Of a stretch of DNA of 24,357 nucleotides, positions 16,413 through 24,235 are shown one piece after another. The DNA is from CAZMXS01 sp964570325. GTDB lineage: Bacteria > Verrucomicrobiota > Kiritimatiellia > CAIQIC01 > CAZMXS01. Position 1 is the first letter of the stretch, and every line of letters begins with the position of its first letter. The notes under the pieces were generated by a model. That model did no database searches. It was not told the DNA's origin and saw only the letters and a program-made list of their open reading frames with translations. The stretch lies in NCBI GenBank assembly GCA_964570325.1, contig CAZMXS010000070.1, positions 1-24,357 on the forward strand, written 5' to 3'. The position numbers and the translations under genes are program-made.

Positions 16413-17527
16413 ACCGCCTTCCGGGTGAAATGGGCCGCCAGCAGGTTAAACAGCACGCCCAGGCCCAGCATCGCCAGCAGCTCCGGCCAGATATCCGCCA
16501 GCGGCGCGCCCTTGAGGATGATCTTGCGCAGGGCCGCGACGAAGTAACGCGGCACGACGATCAGCGTCAGCCCCTGGATCGGCCAGGGCATGTTCTTGAT
16601 CGGGAAGATCAGACCCGACAGGATGATCGAAGGCAGCAGCGAGGCGAGAATCGCGATCTGAAACGCCATCTGCTGCGAACGCGTGACCGACGAGACCAGC
16701 ACGCCCATGCCCAGCGCCGCAAACAGGAAACAGACCGTCGCCAGGCTCAGCAATACGAGCGAGCCGCGGATGACGACGTCAAACAGCACATAGCCCATCA
16801 ACAGGATCAGCACCATCGTCACCAGACAAATCAAGACGTATGGCAGCGTCTTGCCCAGGATCAGTTCCTCCGACTTCACGGGCGACACCATGATCTGCTC
16901 GATCGTCTCGCGCTCCTTCTCGCGGACAATGGAGAGCGCGGTGGCAATTACCGCCGACAGCATCAACAGCATCCCGATCAGGCCCGGCACGAGGAACTTC
17001 GCGCTGTTCAGCTCGGGGTTGAACCACGCGCGCGGCTCCAGCAGCACGACGGGCAGCGGCGGCGGACGGCCCGCCGCCATGCCGCCGGCCGCCTCGCGCG
17101 TGGCGCGGTCAGCCAGCAAGTCCAGATAACCGATCGCGGCCGAAGCGGTGTTGGCGTCGGCGCCGTCCACCAGCGCCTGGAAGGCTACCGGCGCGCCTTT
17201 CGTGACCGCCTTCGCGTAACCCTTCGGGATCACCAGCACCAGCCGCACGCGCCCGCGGTTGAGCAGGCGATTGGCCTCCGCGATCCGCCCAATTGTCCCC
17301 TTGAAGTCGAAGTATGGATTCTGGAAGAGGCTATCCTGCAGGCGGCGGCTTGCCTGGGTTCGATCATAGTCCAGCACGGCCACGGCGATGTGTTTGACAT
17401 CGAACGAAAGCGCATAGCCGTAGAGCGTCAGCAGTAACGCCGGAACGAAGATCAACATGCCAAGCGAAAGCGGGTCGCGCCGAATCTGGCGAAACTCCTT
17501 CTTGAAGATGGCCCAGAACCGTTTCAC
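16409..17527 (-). CDS. ABC-2 type permease, YbhS-like
   Basis: The protein has 372 aa. I chose the GTG that overlaps the upstream stop (GTGA) and follows a GGAGGGGG ribosome-binding stretch. The longer open frame upstream is glycine-rich, overlaps the ATPase coding sequence and looks spurious. The N-terminus FWAIFKKEFRQIRRDPLSLG and first helix LIFVPALLLTLYGYAL are typical of the family. A periplasmic domain contains a DYDRTQASRRL segment and the FKGTIGRIAEANRLL strand-helix. The coupling loop reads VREKERETIEQIMVSPVK. It pairs with the second permease, and gene order matches ybhS-ybhR. Confidence 0.94.
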   Translation of the reverse strand: MKRFWAIFKKEFRQIRRDPLSLGMLIFVPALLLTLYGYALSFDVKHIAVAVLDYDRTQASRRLQDSLFQNPYFDFKGTIGRIAEANRLLNRGRVRLVLVIPKGYAKAVTKGAPVAFQALVDGADANTASAAIGYLDLLADRATREAAGGMAAGRPPPLPVVLLEPRAWFNPELNSAKFLVPGLIGMLLMLSAVIATALSIVREKERETIEQIMVSPVKSEELILGKTLPYVLICLVTMVLILLMGYVLFDVVIRGSLVLLSLATVCFLFAALGMGVLVSSVTRSQQMAFQIAILASLLPSIILSGLIFPIKNMPWPIQGLTLIVVPRYFVAALRKIILKGAPLADIWPELLAMLGLGVLFNLLAAHFTRKAV

Positions 17528-18537
17528 GCCGCCGCCCCCTCCGCCGCCCGTTGCGCCAGCCGGATGAACGCATCTTCCAAGCCCACCGGGATCGGACTGA
17601 CGGACTCCGCGGCCACCCCGCATCCGCGCAGCGCCGCCGCCAAATCATCCGCTGTAAAAGCGCCGCGCCGGCAGAATACATGCAGCCGCGAACCAAAGTA
17701 CGACGCTGCCGCAACGCCCGCCAAACCCTCAATCTTCTCGCGCGCGCCGCGAAAGACCGGCAGGGACACCTCAAAGACGTCTTCATCCACCGCCGCGCGC
17801 TTGAGCGCTTGCGGCGTGTTGAGCGCGATCAGCCGGCCCGCGCTGATGAACCCGATCCGGCCGCAGAACTCGGCTTCATCCATGAAATGGGTCGTGATCA
17901 AAATCGTCACGCCGCGCGCGGCCATTTCGCGGATCAGGTCCCAGAACAGCCGGCGCGAGATCGGATCCACCCCGCTGGTCGGCTCGTCAAGGAACAGGAT
18001 TGGCGGCTCGTGCAAAATTGCGCATCCGAGCGCGAGCCGTTGTTGCAGCGCGCCCGACACGGTGCCGGTGATCTGCCCCTCGTATCCCTTTAGCCCCGCC
18101 ATTTCCAGCGCCACGCCAATTCGCTCCCGGAGCCGCGCGCCCTTCAAGCCGTAAATACCGCCAAAGAATTTCAGGTTCTCGATCACCTTCAAATCCTTGT
18201 AGAGGCTGAACTTCTGGGACATGTAGCCAATGCGCTCGCGCAGGCGCTCAGGATCACGGTTAATGTCGAACCCGCCGACGGACGCGGTGCCGCTGGTCGA
18301 AGAAAGCAAGCCGCACAGCATCCGGATCGTGGTGGATTTGCCCGCGCCGTTCGGGCCGAGAAAGCCAAACACTTCGCCACGCCGGACGCTGAAGGTCACC
18401 CGGTCAACCGCCGTGAAGCGGCCGAAGACCTTCGTCAGCTCGCGGACCACGATGACGTCAACCACTGGGCCGGAGTCCGCTCCCACCATCTGCGCTTGGC
18501 GGTTGCCGCTTAACGATTCGGACGAGGCCACATTCAT
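17524..18537 (-). CDS. ABC transporter ATPase 2 (equivalent of the C-terminal half of YbhF)
   Basis: The protein has 337 aa, starting at an ATG that overlaps the preceding TolC-type stop (ATGA). Walker A is GPNGAGKST (61-69), the Q-loop lies in GYMSQKFSLY, Walker B is ILFLDEPTSG (180-189) and the switch histidine is H217 in TTHFMDEAEFC. The signature is VSGALQQRLAL instead of LSGGQ, a degeneration seen in my recollection also in the second ATPase of E. coli YbhF. A C-terminal extension of about 90 aa (EVSLPVFRGAREKIEGL onward) is as in the DrrA/YbhF group. It should pair with ATPase 1 of the same operon to power export through the two permeases encoded directly downstream. Confidence 0.95.
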   Translation of the reverse strand: MNVASSESLSGNRQAQMVGADSGPVVDVIVVRELTKVFGRFTAVDRVTFSVRRGEVFGFLGPNGAGKSTTIRMLCGLLSSTSGTASVGGFDINRDPERLRERIGYMSQKFSLYKDLKVIENLKFFGGIYGLKGARLRERIGVALEMAGLKGYEGQITGTVSGALQQRLALGCAILHEPPILFLDEPTSGVDPISRRLFWDLIREMAARGVTILITTHFMDEAEFCGRIGFISAGRLIALNTPQALKRAAVDEDVFEVSLPVFRGAREKIEGLAGVAAASYFGSRLHVFCRRGAFTADDLAAALRGCGVAAESVSPIPVGLEDAFIRLAQRAAEGAAA

Positions 18538-19922
18538 TTTTCTTGCCCGGACGGTTCATTCAGCAAACCCAGAGCGTGTTCCAGGGCCGCGCGCGCCAGT
18601 TCCACGTCGGCCTGCGCCGAGATCACGCCGAACTCGGCGTCCGTGAGTTTGCTGTGCGCGTCCAAAACATCCGAGTGGCGGGCCAACCCCGCCTCCCACA
18701 AGTCGGTCGCCGCCTGCAGATTGCGCGCGGCGCTGGCCCGCGCATGCTCGCTCACCGCCACGCGCGCAAGCGCGTTCTCCAGATTGATCCGCGACTCCTT
18801 GACCTCCAGCGCAATCTGATCGTCCGTCTGTTCCTGGCGCAGCCGGGCCTGCCAGGCGCGCGCCGCGGCTTCGGCCGCGCGCCCGCGCGTCAGGCCCCAG
18901 TCCAGCAGGTTCCAGGTCGCGCCGAATCCCACGAAAGCGTCGTAGTTCCACTCGTTTTCGGGCGGGAAGATCAACGGGTTGGGATTGCCCTGTTCGTAGC
19001 GCGCGAGGAAATAGAATTGGGGATAGTAGCCGGCCCGCTGCACCTTGATGTTTTCCTCGGCGGCCCGCGTATCCAGGCGGCGCGCGGCGCGCTCAGGCCG
19101 GTTGATGAAAGCCATCCGCAGCGCCTCATCCTCGGACGGCGCGGCGGGCGTTTCGCCGGTATCGGCCCGATCCGGCTGGGCATCCGCCGCAAGTTCCGCG
19201 CCGGTCAGGTAAGCGATATCGGCGCGCGCAAGCGCCACGCGGCGGCGCGCCTCCTCCAGCAGAAGTTGCGTCTCGTCCACCCGCACCTCGGTCGCCAACA
19301 GGTCGTTGTCGGTGACCAGGCCCGACTCATGCATGCTTTGCATGTCGGCCAGATGCGCCCGCACCCGCGCCAGCGCGGCCTCGAAGCTCTCCACCGAGTA
19401 GAACGCCTTGGACCAGAGCCAGTAGGCCCGCAAGGCTTGAATGACAATGTCAGCCCCCACCCCGATCCGCGCCTGGCGAGCCGCCTCCGCGCCCGCGTCC
19501 GCGCCCTGCTTCTGCCCGATCAACCGGCCGCCGGTAAACAACGGCTGGCTCAAGCCAACGCCGGCCAGGTAACGGTCTTCCACCGCCGGAATCGAACTGC
19601 CCGGCCCCAGGGTGATGTCTTTCAGGCCGGAGTACCAGGCCGCGCGGCCATCGGCGTCAACACTCGGCAGAAACTGCGCCCGGGATTGCGTCCGCCGCGC
19701 CTCTGCCGCGTCTATCTCTTTTGCGGATGTCTTGAGCGCATAACTGTGCTCGACGGCGCGGCCGACAATCTCGTCCGGTGCAACTCGCGCCGCACGGTTG
19801 GTCTCCGCAATTGACCGCGCGCCGACCGGAACAACCGGCGCGCCAAGCAGCAAGGCGACCGCCGCCAGTCGCGCCAGGCCGCTGCGGCGGCCGCCACCAA
19901 GATCAGTCCCAAACCCCGTCAT
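18534..19922 (-). CDS. TolC-family outer membrane efflux protein
   Basis: The protein has 462 aa. The start ATG is preceded by GGGAGGAG and overlaps the ATPase 1 stop (ATGA). An N-terminal signal peptide ends near VGARS. Two homologous halves each begin with a long amphipathic helix (AEARRTQSRAQFLPSVDADG in the first; ENIKVQRAGYYPQFYFLARY in the second) and contain a porin-like strand pair (GVGLSQPLFTGGRLIGQK; GFGATWNLLDWGLTRGRA). This internal duplication is the hallmark of TolC/OEP channels. It should form the outer membrane exit duct of the tripartite exporter. Its position between the two ATPase genes is unusual. Confidence 0.95.
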   Translation of the reverse strand: MTGFGTDLGGGRRSGLARLAAVALLLGAPVVPVGARSIAETNRAARVAPDEIVGRAVEHSYALKTSAKEIDAAEARRTQSRAQFLPSVDADGRAAWYSGLKDITLGPGSSIPAVEDRYLAGVGLSQPLFTGGRLIGQKQGADAGAEAARQARIGVGADIVIQALRAYWLWSKAFYSVESFEAALARVRAHLADMQSMHESGLVTDNDLLATEVRVDETQLLLEEARRRVALARADIAYLTGAELAADAQPDRADTGETPAAPSEDEALRMAFINRPERAARRLDTRAAEENIKVQRAGYYPQFYFLARYEQGNPNPLIFPPENEWNYDAFVGFGATWNLLDWGLTRGRAAEAAARAWQARLRQEQTDDQIALEVKESRINLENALARVAVSEHARASAARNLQAATDLWEAGLARHSDVLDAHSKLTDAEFGVISAQADVELARAALEHALGLLNEPSGQEK

Positions 19923-20869
19923 GGTTGTTCTCCTCCCGGCGCTTCCTGGCCGAGCAAGCCGACAAAGGCATCCTCCAACGACGGCGCAACCGGCGTGACC
20001 CGGACCGGACCGCCCCCTTTTTCATCCACCCACCGGGCGGCGGCCTCCGCCTCGGCCCCGCCCTTGAGCGTCCAGAAGCGCAGCCGATCGCCATAGAGCA
20101 CGACGGAGGTCGAAGGCCAACGCTCCCGCAACGCCTGGTACGCCCGCGGCAGGTCCGGGCAGGCGACATCGTAAACGGTGCCGGGCAGCGCGCGCTTCAC
20201 GCCGGCGGGCGTATCGGTCATGAAAATCCGGCCGCGGTGCATCAAGCCGATCCGGTGGCAACGATCCGCCTCGTCAAGATACGGCGTGGTCATGACAATC
20301 GTGACCCCCTGCTCCAGGATGCCGCTGAGTATGTTCCAGAATTCGCCGCGCGAAACGGGGTCCACGCCGGTGGAAGGCTCGTCGAGCAAAATGAGTTCCG
20401 GCGTATGAATCAGCGTGCAGGCCAGCGCAAGTTTTTTTTTCATGCCGCCAGAGAGCGCCTGCGCCAACCGCCGGCGGAACGGCGCCAGGCGCGTAAACTC
20501 CAGCAACTCGTCGCGACGCCGGCGGAACTCCGCCACCCCGTGCAAGTCCGCAAAGAACTCGATGTTTTCATCCACGGTCAAGTCCCCGTAGAGCGTAAAG
20601 TTTTGGGACAGGTAGCCGATCCGCGCCTTGACCCGCTCCGGCGCGGCGCACAGGTCATGGCCCAGGACCATGCCGGTACCGCCGGTTGGCTTGAGGATGC
20701 CGCAAAGCAGGCGAATGGCGGTGGATTTGCCCGCGCCGTCGGGGCCGACCAGGCCGAACATCTCGCCCGACCGCACTTCCAGATCGAGCCCGGCCACCGC
20801 CTCCACCGCGCCGAACGACCGGGCCAGCCCCTGCGTTCGGATGGCGGGATTATCCGCCGCGACCGTCAC
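19919..20869 (-). CDS. ABC transporter ATPase 1 (equivalent of the N-terminal half of YbhF)
   Basis: The protein has 316 aa, starting at a GTG that overlaps the adaptor stop (GTGA) 7 nt after GGAGG. Walker A is GPDGAGKST (42-50), with the Asp typical in my recollection of the first YbhF domain. The Q-loop lies in GYLSQNFTLY, the signature is the canonical LSGGMKKKLALA (139 onward) and Walker B is LILLDEPSTGVDP. The position of the switch histidine is occupied by P196 (TTPYLDEADRC). Canonical signature plus missing histidine here, and degenerate signature plus intact histidine in ATPase 2, point to a heterodimer with one regular and one degenerate ATP site. A C-terminal domain of about 100 aa follows. 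Confidence 0.95.
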   Translation of the reverse strand: MTVAADNPAIRTQGLARSFGAVEAVAGLDLEVRSGEMFGLVGPDGAGKSTAIRLLCGILKPTGGTGMVLGHDLCAAPERVKARIGYLSQNFTLYGDLTVDENIEFFADLHGVAEFRRRRDELLEFTRLAPFRRRLAQALSGGMKKKLALACTLIHTPELILLDEPSTGVDPVSRGEFWNILSGILEQGVTIVMTTPYLDEADRCHRIGLMHRGRIFMTDTPAGVKRALPGTVYDVACPDLPRAYQALRERWPSTSVVLYGDRLRFWTLKGGAEAEAAARWVDEKGGGPVRVTPVAPSLEDAFVGLLGQEAPGGEQP

Positions 20870-21828
20870 CGGCCAGCCTCCAGGTAGCCATCGGCCGGCA
20901 TGCCCGGCTTGAAGAGGCCGTCGGGGTTGGGCAATGTGATTTTCACCCGGTACACCAGTTTCACCCGCTCATCCGGCGTCTGCACGTTTTTCGGTGTGAA
21001 CTCGGCCTCTGATGAAACAAAAGTGATGCGCCCCTCGAAACGGCGGGCATCGCCGTCAATCTTCACCCATGCCGGCTGGCCAAGTTTGACACGGCCCATG
21101 CGATCCTCCGGGATGTAAACCGAAAGCCAGACTTCGTCTAGCCGTGCCACCGTGACCAGCGGCGCGCCCGCGCCAACCACTTCGCCTTCCTCGTGCGCGC
21201 GGACGGTGACGCTGCCGGCGGCCGGGGTGCGCACGGTACAATCCGCCACCGCCTTCGCCGCCGCGGCCAGCCGCGCCCGGGCCAGTTCCACCTGCGCCTG
21301 GGCGACCTGGATTTCCTCCTGGCGGCTGCCGCGCAAGGCCTTGGCCAGGTTCTGCTCGGCGGCGGATTGCGCGGCAGCGGTGCGATCGGCCAGCGCTTGC
21401 GCGTCGTCCAATTGCTTCTGCGTGGCGCTCTTCCGATCAAAGACCTGACGGATCCGCTTGAGATCAGCCTCCGCGGCGCGGGCGGCCGCCTGCGCCTCAC
21501 GCACCTGGTCACGAGCGCGCTGGATGTCCTCATCGCGCGTCCCGGCCAGCAACAGGTCCAACTGCGCCTGCGCGACCGCCACGGCCGCCTGCGCCTCGTC
21601 GCGGCGCAGGACATAGTCGGCCGGATCCAGTTGCGCCACAAGATCGCCGGCCTTCAAGCGGTCGCCCTCTTGCGGCGGCAGTTGCAGAATCCGTCCCGCC
21701 ACCAGCGGCGCCACCTGAACTTGCGTGCATTCGATCGTGCCCGACCCGTCGGGCTGCGGCCCGCGCAAGCCGCAGCCGGCCAACAAGCCGGCGACCACCA
21801 TCCAACCACCGCTACAGGCCCGCTTCAT
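20866..21828 (-). CDS. HlyD/YbhG-family periplasmic adaptor lipoprotein
   Basis: The protein has 320 aa. The ATG follows GGGAG at 7 nt. The N-terminus MKRACSGGWMVVAGLLAGC has a lipobox (LLAGC, Cys19), so it is probably anchored in the inner membrane by lipid. A lipoyl-like half-motif (about residues 35-72, VAGRILQLPPQEGDRLKAGD) is followed by a long alpha-hairpin coiled coil rich in Ala, Gln and Arg (about 75-205), the second lipoyl half (TVRTPAAGSVTVRAHEEGEV) and a beta-barrel ending in FKPGMPADGYLEAG. This is the membrane-fusion protein linking the ABC-2 permeases to the TolC-type channel. It is the first gene of the six-gene overlapping core operon. Confidence 0.95.
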   Translation of the reverse strand: MKRACSGGWMVVAGLLAGCGLRGPQPDGSGTIECTQVQVAPLVAGRILQLPPQEGDRLKAGDLVAQLDPADYVLRRDEAQAAVAVAQAQLDLLLAGTRDEDIQRARDQVREAQAAARAAEADLKRIRQVFDRKSATQKQLDDAQALADRTAAAQSAAEQNLAKALRGSRQEEIQVAQAQVELARARLAAAAKAVADCTVRTPAAGSVTVRAHEEGEVVGAGAPLVTVARLDEVWLSVYIPEDRMGRVKLGQPAWVKIDGDARRFEGRITFVSSEAEFTPKNVQTPDERVKLVYRVKITLPNPDGLFKPGMPADGYLEAGR

Positions 21829-21869
21829 CCGATTACTCCCGATTGCTGTTCATTGATTACCGACCCCTG

Positions 21870-21875
21870 ATTATA
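21870..21875 (-). promoter_or_regulatory. Candidate -10 box of the exporter operon
   Basis: A perfect TATAAT lies on the minus strand 41 nt upstream of the adaptor ATG, inside the 77-bp gap after yjbQ. No convincing -35 is visible at the normal distance. The operon could also be read through from yjbQ. Confidence 0.35.
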
Positions 21876-21905
21876 GATCACGCCCCCGCTTGCTCATGCG
21901 CGCGG

Positions 21906-22322
21906 TTACTCGCCGATGATCTTTACCAGCACCCGCTTGCGACGCCGGCCGTCAAACTCGCCATAGAAGATCTGTTCCCACGGCCCAAAATCGAGTTCCC
22001 CACCGGTGATGGCGACGACGACTTCACGCCCCATGACGGTGCGTTTGAGATGCGCGTCGGCGTTATCTTCGGCGCCGTTGTGGGCGTATTGGTTGTAGGG
22101 CTTCTCGGGCGCCAATTTCTCCAGCCAGCGTTCAAAATCCTGGTGCAATCCGCTCTCGTTGTCATTGATGAAGACCGACGCGGTGATGTGCATCGCATTG
22201 CACAACAGCAACCCCTCGCGCACGCCGCTCTCGCGCAGGCACTCCTCGACCTGCGGAGTGATGTTGACAAAGGCCCGCCGAGTAGCGGTGCTAAACCATA
22301 ATTCCTTGCGATAGGATTTCAT
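21906..22322 (-). CDS. yjbQ: YjbQ / UPF0047 family protein
   Basis: The protein has 138 aa from the ATG preceded by GGGAGAG; this is the usual length of the family, and the open frame upstream (17 codons) is spurious. Conserved features seen are the ITPQVEECLRESGVREGLLLC helix-strand, the CNAMHITASVFINDNESGLHQD segment with its histidines, the YAHNGAEDNADAHLKRTVMG stretch and the terminal GPWEQIFYGEFDGRRRKRV strand. Members form trimers; E. coli YjbQ has been reported to have weak thiamine phosphate synthase activity, but the in vivo role is unsettled. It is cytosolic. It lies between lemA and the exporter operon with no obvious functional link to either. Confidence 0.95.
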   Translation of the reverse strand: MKSYRKELWFSTATRRAFVNITPQVEECLRESGVREGLLLCNAMHITASVFINDNESGLHQDFERWLEKLAPEKPYNQYAHNGAEDNADAHLKRTVMGREVVVAITGGELDFGPWEQIFYGEFDGRRRKRVLVKIIGE

Positions 22323-22336
22323 TGTTCTCTCCCAAA

Positions 22337-22362
22337 GGCGGCCAGGCGCGCGCCCCTCCGCC
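22337..22362 (-). terminator. GC-rich hairpin between lemA and yjbQ
   Basis: In the minus-strand transcript GGCGG pairs with CCGCC around an interior that can itself pair (AGG with CCT). Only three T residues follow, and the yjbQ ribosome-binding site comes immediately after. It may be a weak terminator for lemA or a structure that affects yjbQ translation. Confidence 0.3.
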
Positions 22363-22387
22363 TGACTCCGCATCCGCGAACGCTGAA

Positions 22388-22942
22388 CTAAAACTTAAGC
22401 GGCGGCGGCTCGCGCATAACCACGCTTTCAATCTCAAAAAACTCGGCCGGCTGAAACCCGAACATTCGGGCTACCAACACGGCGGGAAAAACCTCGGTCC
22501 GCGTGTTGTAGTCGCGCACATTGGCATTGTAAAAACGACGCGCGGCCTGAATGCGATCCTCCGTGTTAACCAGCTCACCCTGCAACGCGAGGAAGTTCGA
22601 GCTGGCCTTCAGATCGGGATAGCTCTCCGCCACCGCCAGCAATCCGCGCAGGGATCCAATCAGAATGTTTTCATCGCGCGCCTGCTCCGCGGGCGACCCC
22701 GTCGAGGCCACGGCCGCCTGGCGCGCCGCGGTGACCTGCGCCAGCAGCGCCTGCTCATGCTGGGCGTAACCCTTGACGGTTTCGACCAGGCGCGGGATCA
22801 GGTCGTAACGCCGTTTCAGCTCGGTATCAATGCCCGACCACGATTCACGGCACTGGTTGCGGAGCTTGATCAGCCCGTTGTATACGGCGATCGCCCAAAG
22901 CGCCGGAAACAGCCCAATCACCAGCAGGATGATGATTCCCAT
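22388..22942 (-). CDS. lemA: LemA family protein
   Basis: The protein has 184 aa, the usual size. One N-terminal membrane helix (IIILLVIGLFPALWAIAVYN) is followed by the family's helical domain: LRNQCRESWSGIDTELKRRY, DLIPRLVETVKGYAQHE, a NILIGSLRGLLAVAESYPDLKA helix, the FLALQGELVNTEDRIQAARR motif and FYNANVRDYNTRTEVFPAV. The ribosome-binding site is weak. LemA proteins are membrane-anchored four-helix bundles of unclear function, often encoded beside another membrane protein; here the partner lies 36 nt upstream in the same direction. Confidence 0.96.
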   Translation of the reverse strand: MGIIILLVIGLFPALWAIAVYNGLIKLRNQCRESWSGIDTELKRRYDLIPRLVETVKGYAQHEQALLAQVTAARQAAVASTGSPAEQARDENILIGSLRGLLAVAESYPDLKASSNFLALQGELVNTEDRIQAARRFYNANVRDYNTRTEVFPAVLVARMFGFQPAEFFEIESVVMREPPPLKF

Positions 22943-22978
22943 AACGGGAGCGCATCATCACGAAACGGCTCGGGGTTG

Positions 22979-23686
22979 TCAAACCGGCAGCGGCGGCGGC
23001 AAGGGCGGCGCCGGGACAGCGGCCTGCAGGTCGCGGACAACATAATCCGGCAGCCGGTTCAGCATGCCGGCGGCCACGCCGGCCGCGGCGCCGAATTCGT
23101 CGGGCTTGAAAGTCCGGCTCAATGACACGATCACGCCCACCGGCGCAAACTGGATGCTGAACCGCGGCTGGCTGAGCAGGAACTCCATGGTCCGCTGGTG
23201 GATGACGTCATACGCCCATTTGCGGTCGGGCGCCTTCACATAGAACTTCCGGCTGAACTCGGCCGATTCAAAATCAATGTCGTCAAAGCCCATGAACTCG
23301 GTGATCTTGTCAAAAACGCCCTCGGGCCGGATGAACAACGGCCGCAAAGGGACCGGGCTGCGCACAATCACCGCGGAAAAATGGTGATGACTGCTCTGCT
23401 GTTCCCCCTTGGAATTGGTGGACTCGGTTTTGTAATGGTAATCGAACGCGAGCAGATTTTGCCCATCCCACGCGCCCGACATAATGTTGTAGGCATAGCG
23501 GTCGTCGCCGCGCTGAAGGCAGTCGAACCCGGGATGTTTTTCGTCCACCTGGTAATCCTTCTCCGCCCGGAAAGCCAACTGATGCGCAGCGGCCCACGCC
23601 GCCAGCGCTTTGCGCCGCCGGGTACTGAACCACTGGCCGATAATGGCAATGACCACCACGACTATAATGACGAGGACAATTTCCAT
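22979..23686 (-). CDS. Uncharacterised membrane-anchored protein encoded next to lemA
   Basis: The protein has 235 aa from the ATG that opens a single very hydrophobic helix (MEIVLVIIVVVVIAIIGQWF), followed by a cytoplasm-type basic stretch (STRRRKALAAWAAAH). The soluble part has recognisable blocks: CLQRGDDRYAYNIMSG, LLAFDYHYKT, HHHFSAVIV, IRPEGVFDKITEFMGFDDI, DFESAEFSRKFYVKAPDRKW and a proline-rich end (APPLPPPLP). Similar blocks occur, as I recall, in unnamed planctomycete and verrucomicrobial proteins; I know no function. Co-direction and a 36-nt gap to lemA suggest one transcription unit. The same frame stays open for 100 more codons upstream to a TTG; that part lacks family-like blocks, so I start at the hydrophobic helix. 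Confidence 0.8.
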   Translation of the reverse strand: MEIVLVIIVVVVIAIIGQWFSTRRRKALAAWAAAHQLAFRAEKDYQVDEKHPGFDCLQRGDDRYAYNIMSGAWDGQNLLAFDYHYKTESTNSKGEQQSSHHHFSAVIVRSPVPLRPLFIRPEGVFDKITEFMGFDDIDFESAEFSRKFYVKAPDRKWAYDVIHQRTMEFLLSQPRFSIQFAPVGVIVSLSRTFKPDEFGAAAGVAAGMLNRLPDYVVRDLQAAVPAPPLPPPLPV

Positions 23687-24078
23687 AATGTATCCAACCG
23701 CCAGCGCGCGCCGCCAAGCCGGCAGGATTTTGCCAGAAAGCTTGGTTCCTTCAATAACCTTCAAAGAAAAACGCGACGACGGAGGCGAATACGAATAGAA
23801 AGGCACGCATGGATCAGGAATCGTCAACCGCAAATGATTCATCCGCGCCGCCCGCGAACTTACGGACGAACACGCCGCTCCCGCCAAGGAACAGGCCGCA
23901 AGCAAGGATTTGCGGTATCGGAAGAAAATGCGGCGTTTGCGCCCGGGAAAGCTCGAAGAAATATCAGCCGCCGCTTGCCATCGCAAAGGAAATCATTATC
24001 TTGAACATCGAATGGATCACAAGCGACGCCAACCGCTGATCGCCGGCAGGCGGCGTTTAGATCAAACTGCAAGCAGTT
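23687..24078. other. 392-bp stretch without a convincing gene
   Basis: This stretch separates the lemA-linked gene from the tRNA. It contains an in-frame upstream extension of the lemA-linked gene, a 19-codon hydrophobic minus-strand ORF (23751-23810) and a promoter-like pair on the minus strand. Plus-strand frames here lack ribosome-binding sites and any protein-like pattern. I see no repeat or RNA gene. Confidence 0.4.
23995..24022 (-). promoter_or_regulatory. Candidate promoter of the lemA-linked operon
   Basis: On the minus strand TTGTGA and GATAAT are separated by 16 nt. The start site would lie near 23988, some 300 nt before the chosen ATG of the lemA-linked gene, so either a long leader or a longer protein would result. 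Pattern match only. Confidence 0.3.
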
Positions 24079-24168
<90 letters not shown>

Positions 24169-24235
24169 GTTTTTTTGATTTTTCGCTTCCCGGCCCCGTG
24201 GTCGGTCGTCGCGGAAAATCGGCAGAATCAAAACT

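Noticed and set aside
17528..17623. N-terminal extension of the YbhS-like permease
   Set aside because: It overlaps the ATPase 2 coding end, is glycine-rich and not conserved-looking; the GTG at 17527 has a ribosome-binding site and a GTGA overlap.
16430..20887. Long plus-strand frames opposite the exporter operon (for example 16430-17437, 18543-19814, 19778-20887)
   Set aside because: All are shadows of minus-strand genes with textbook motifs and overlapping starts and stops.
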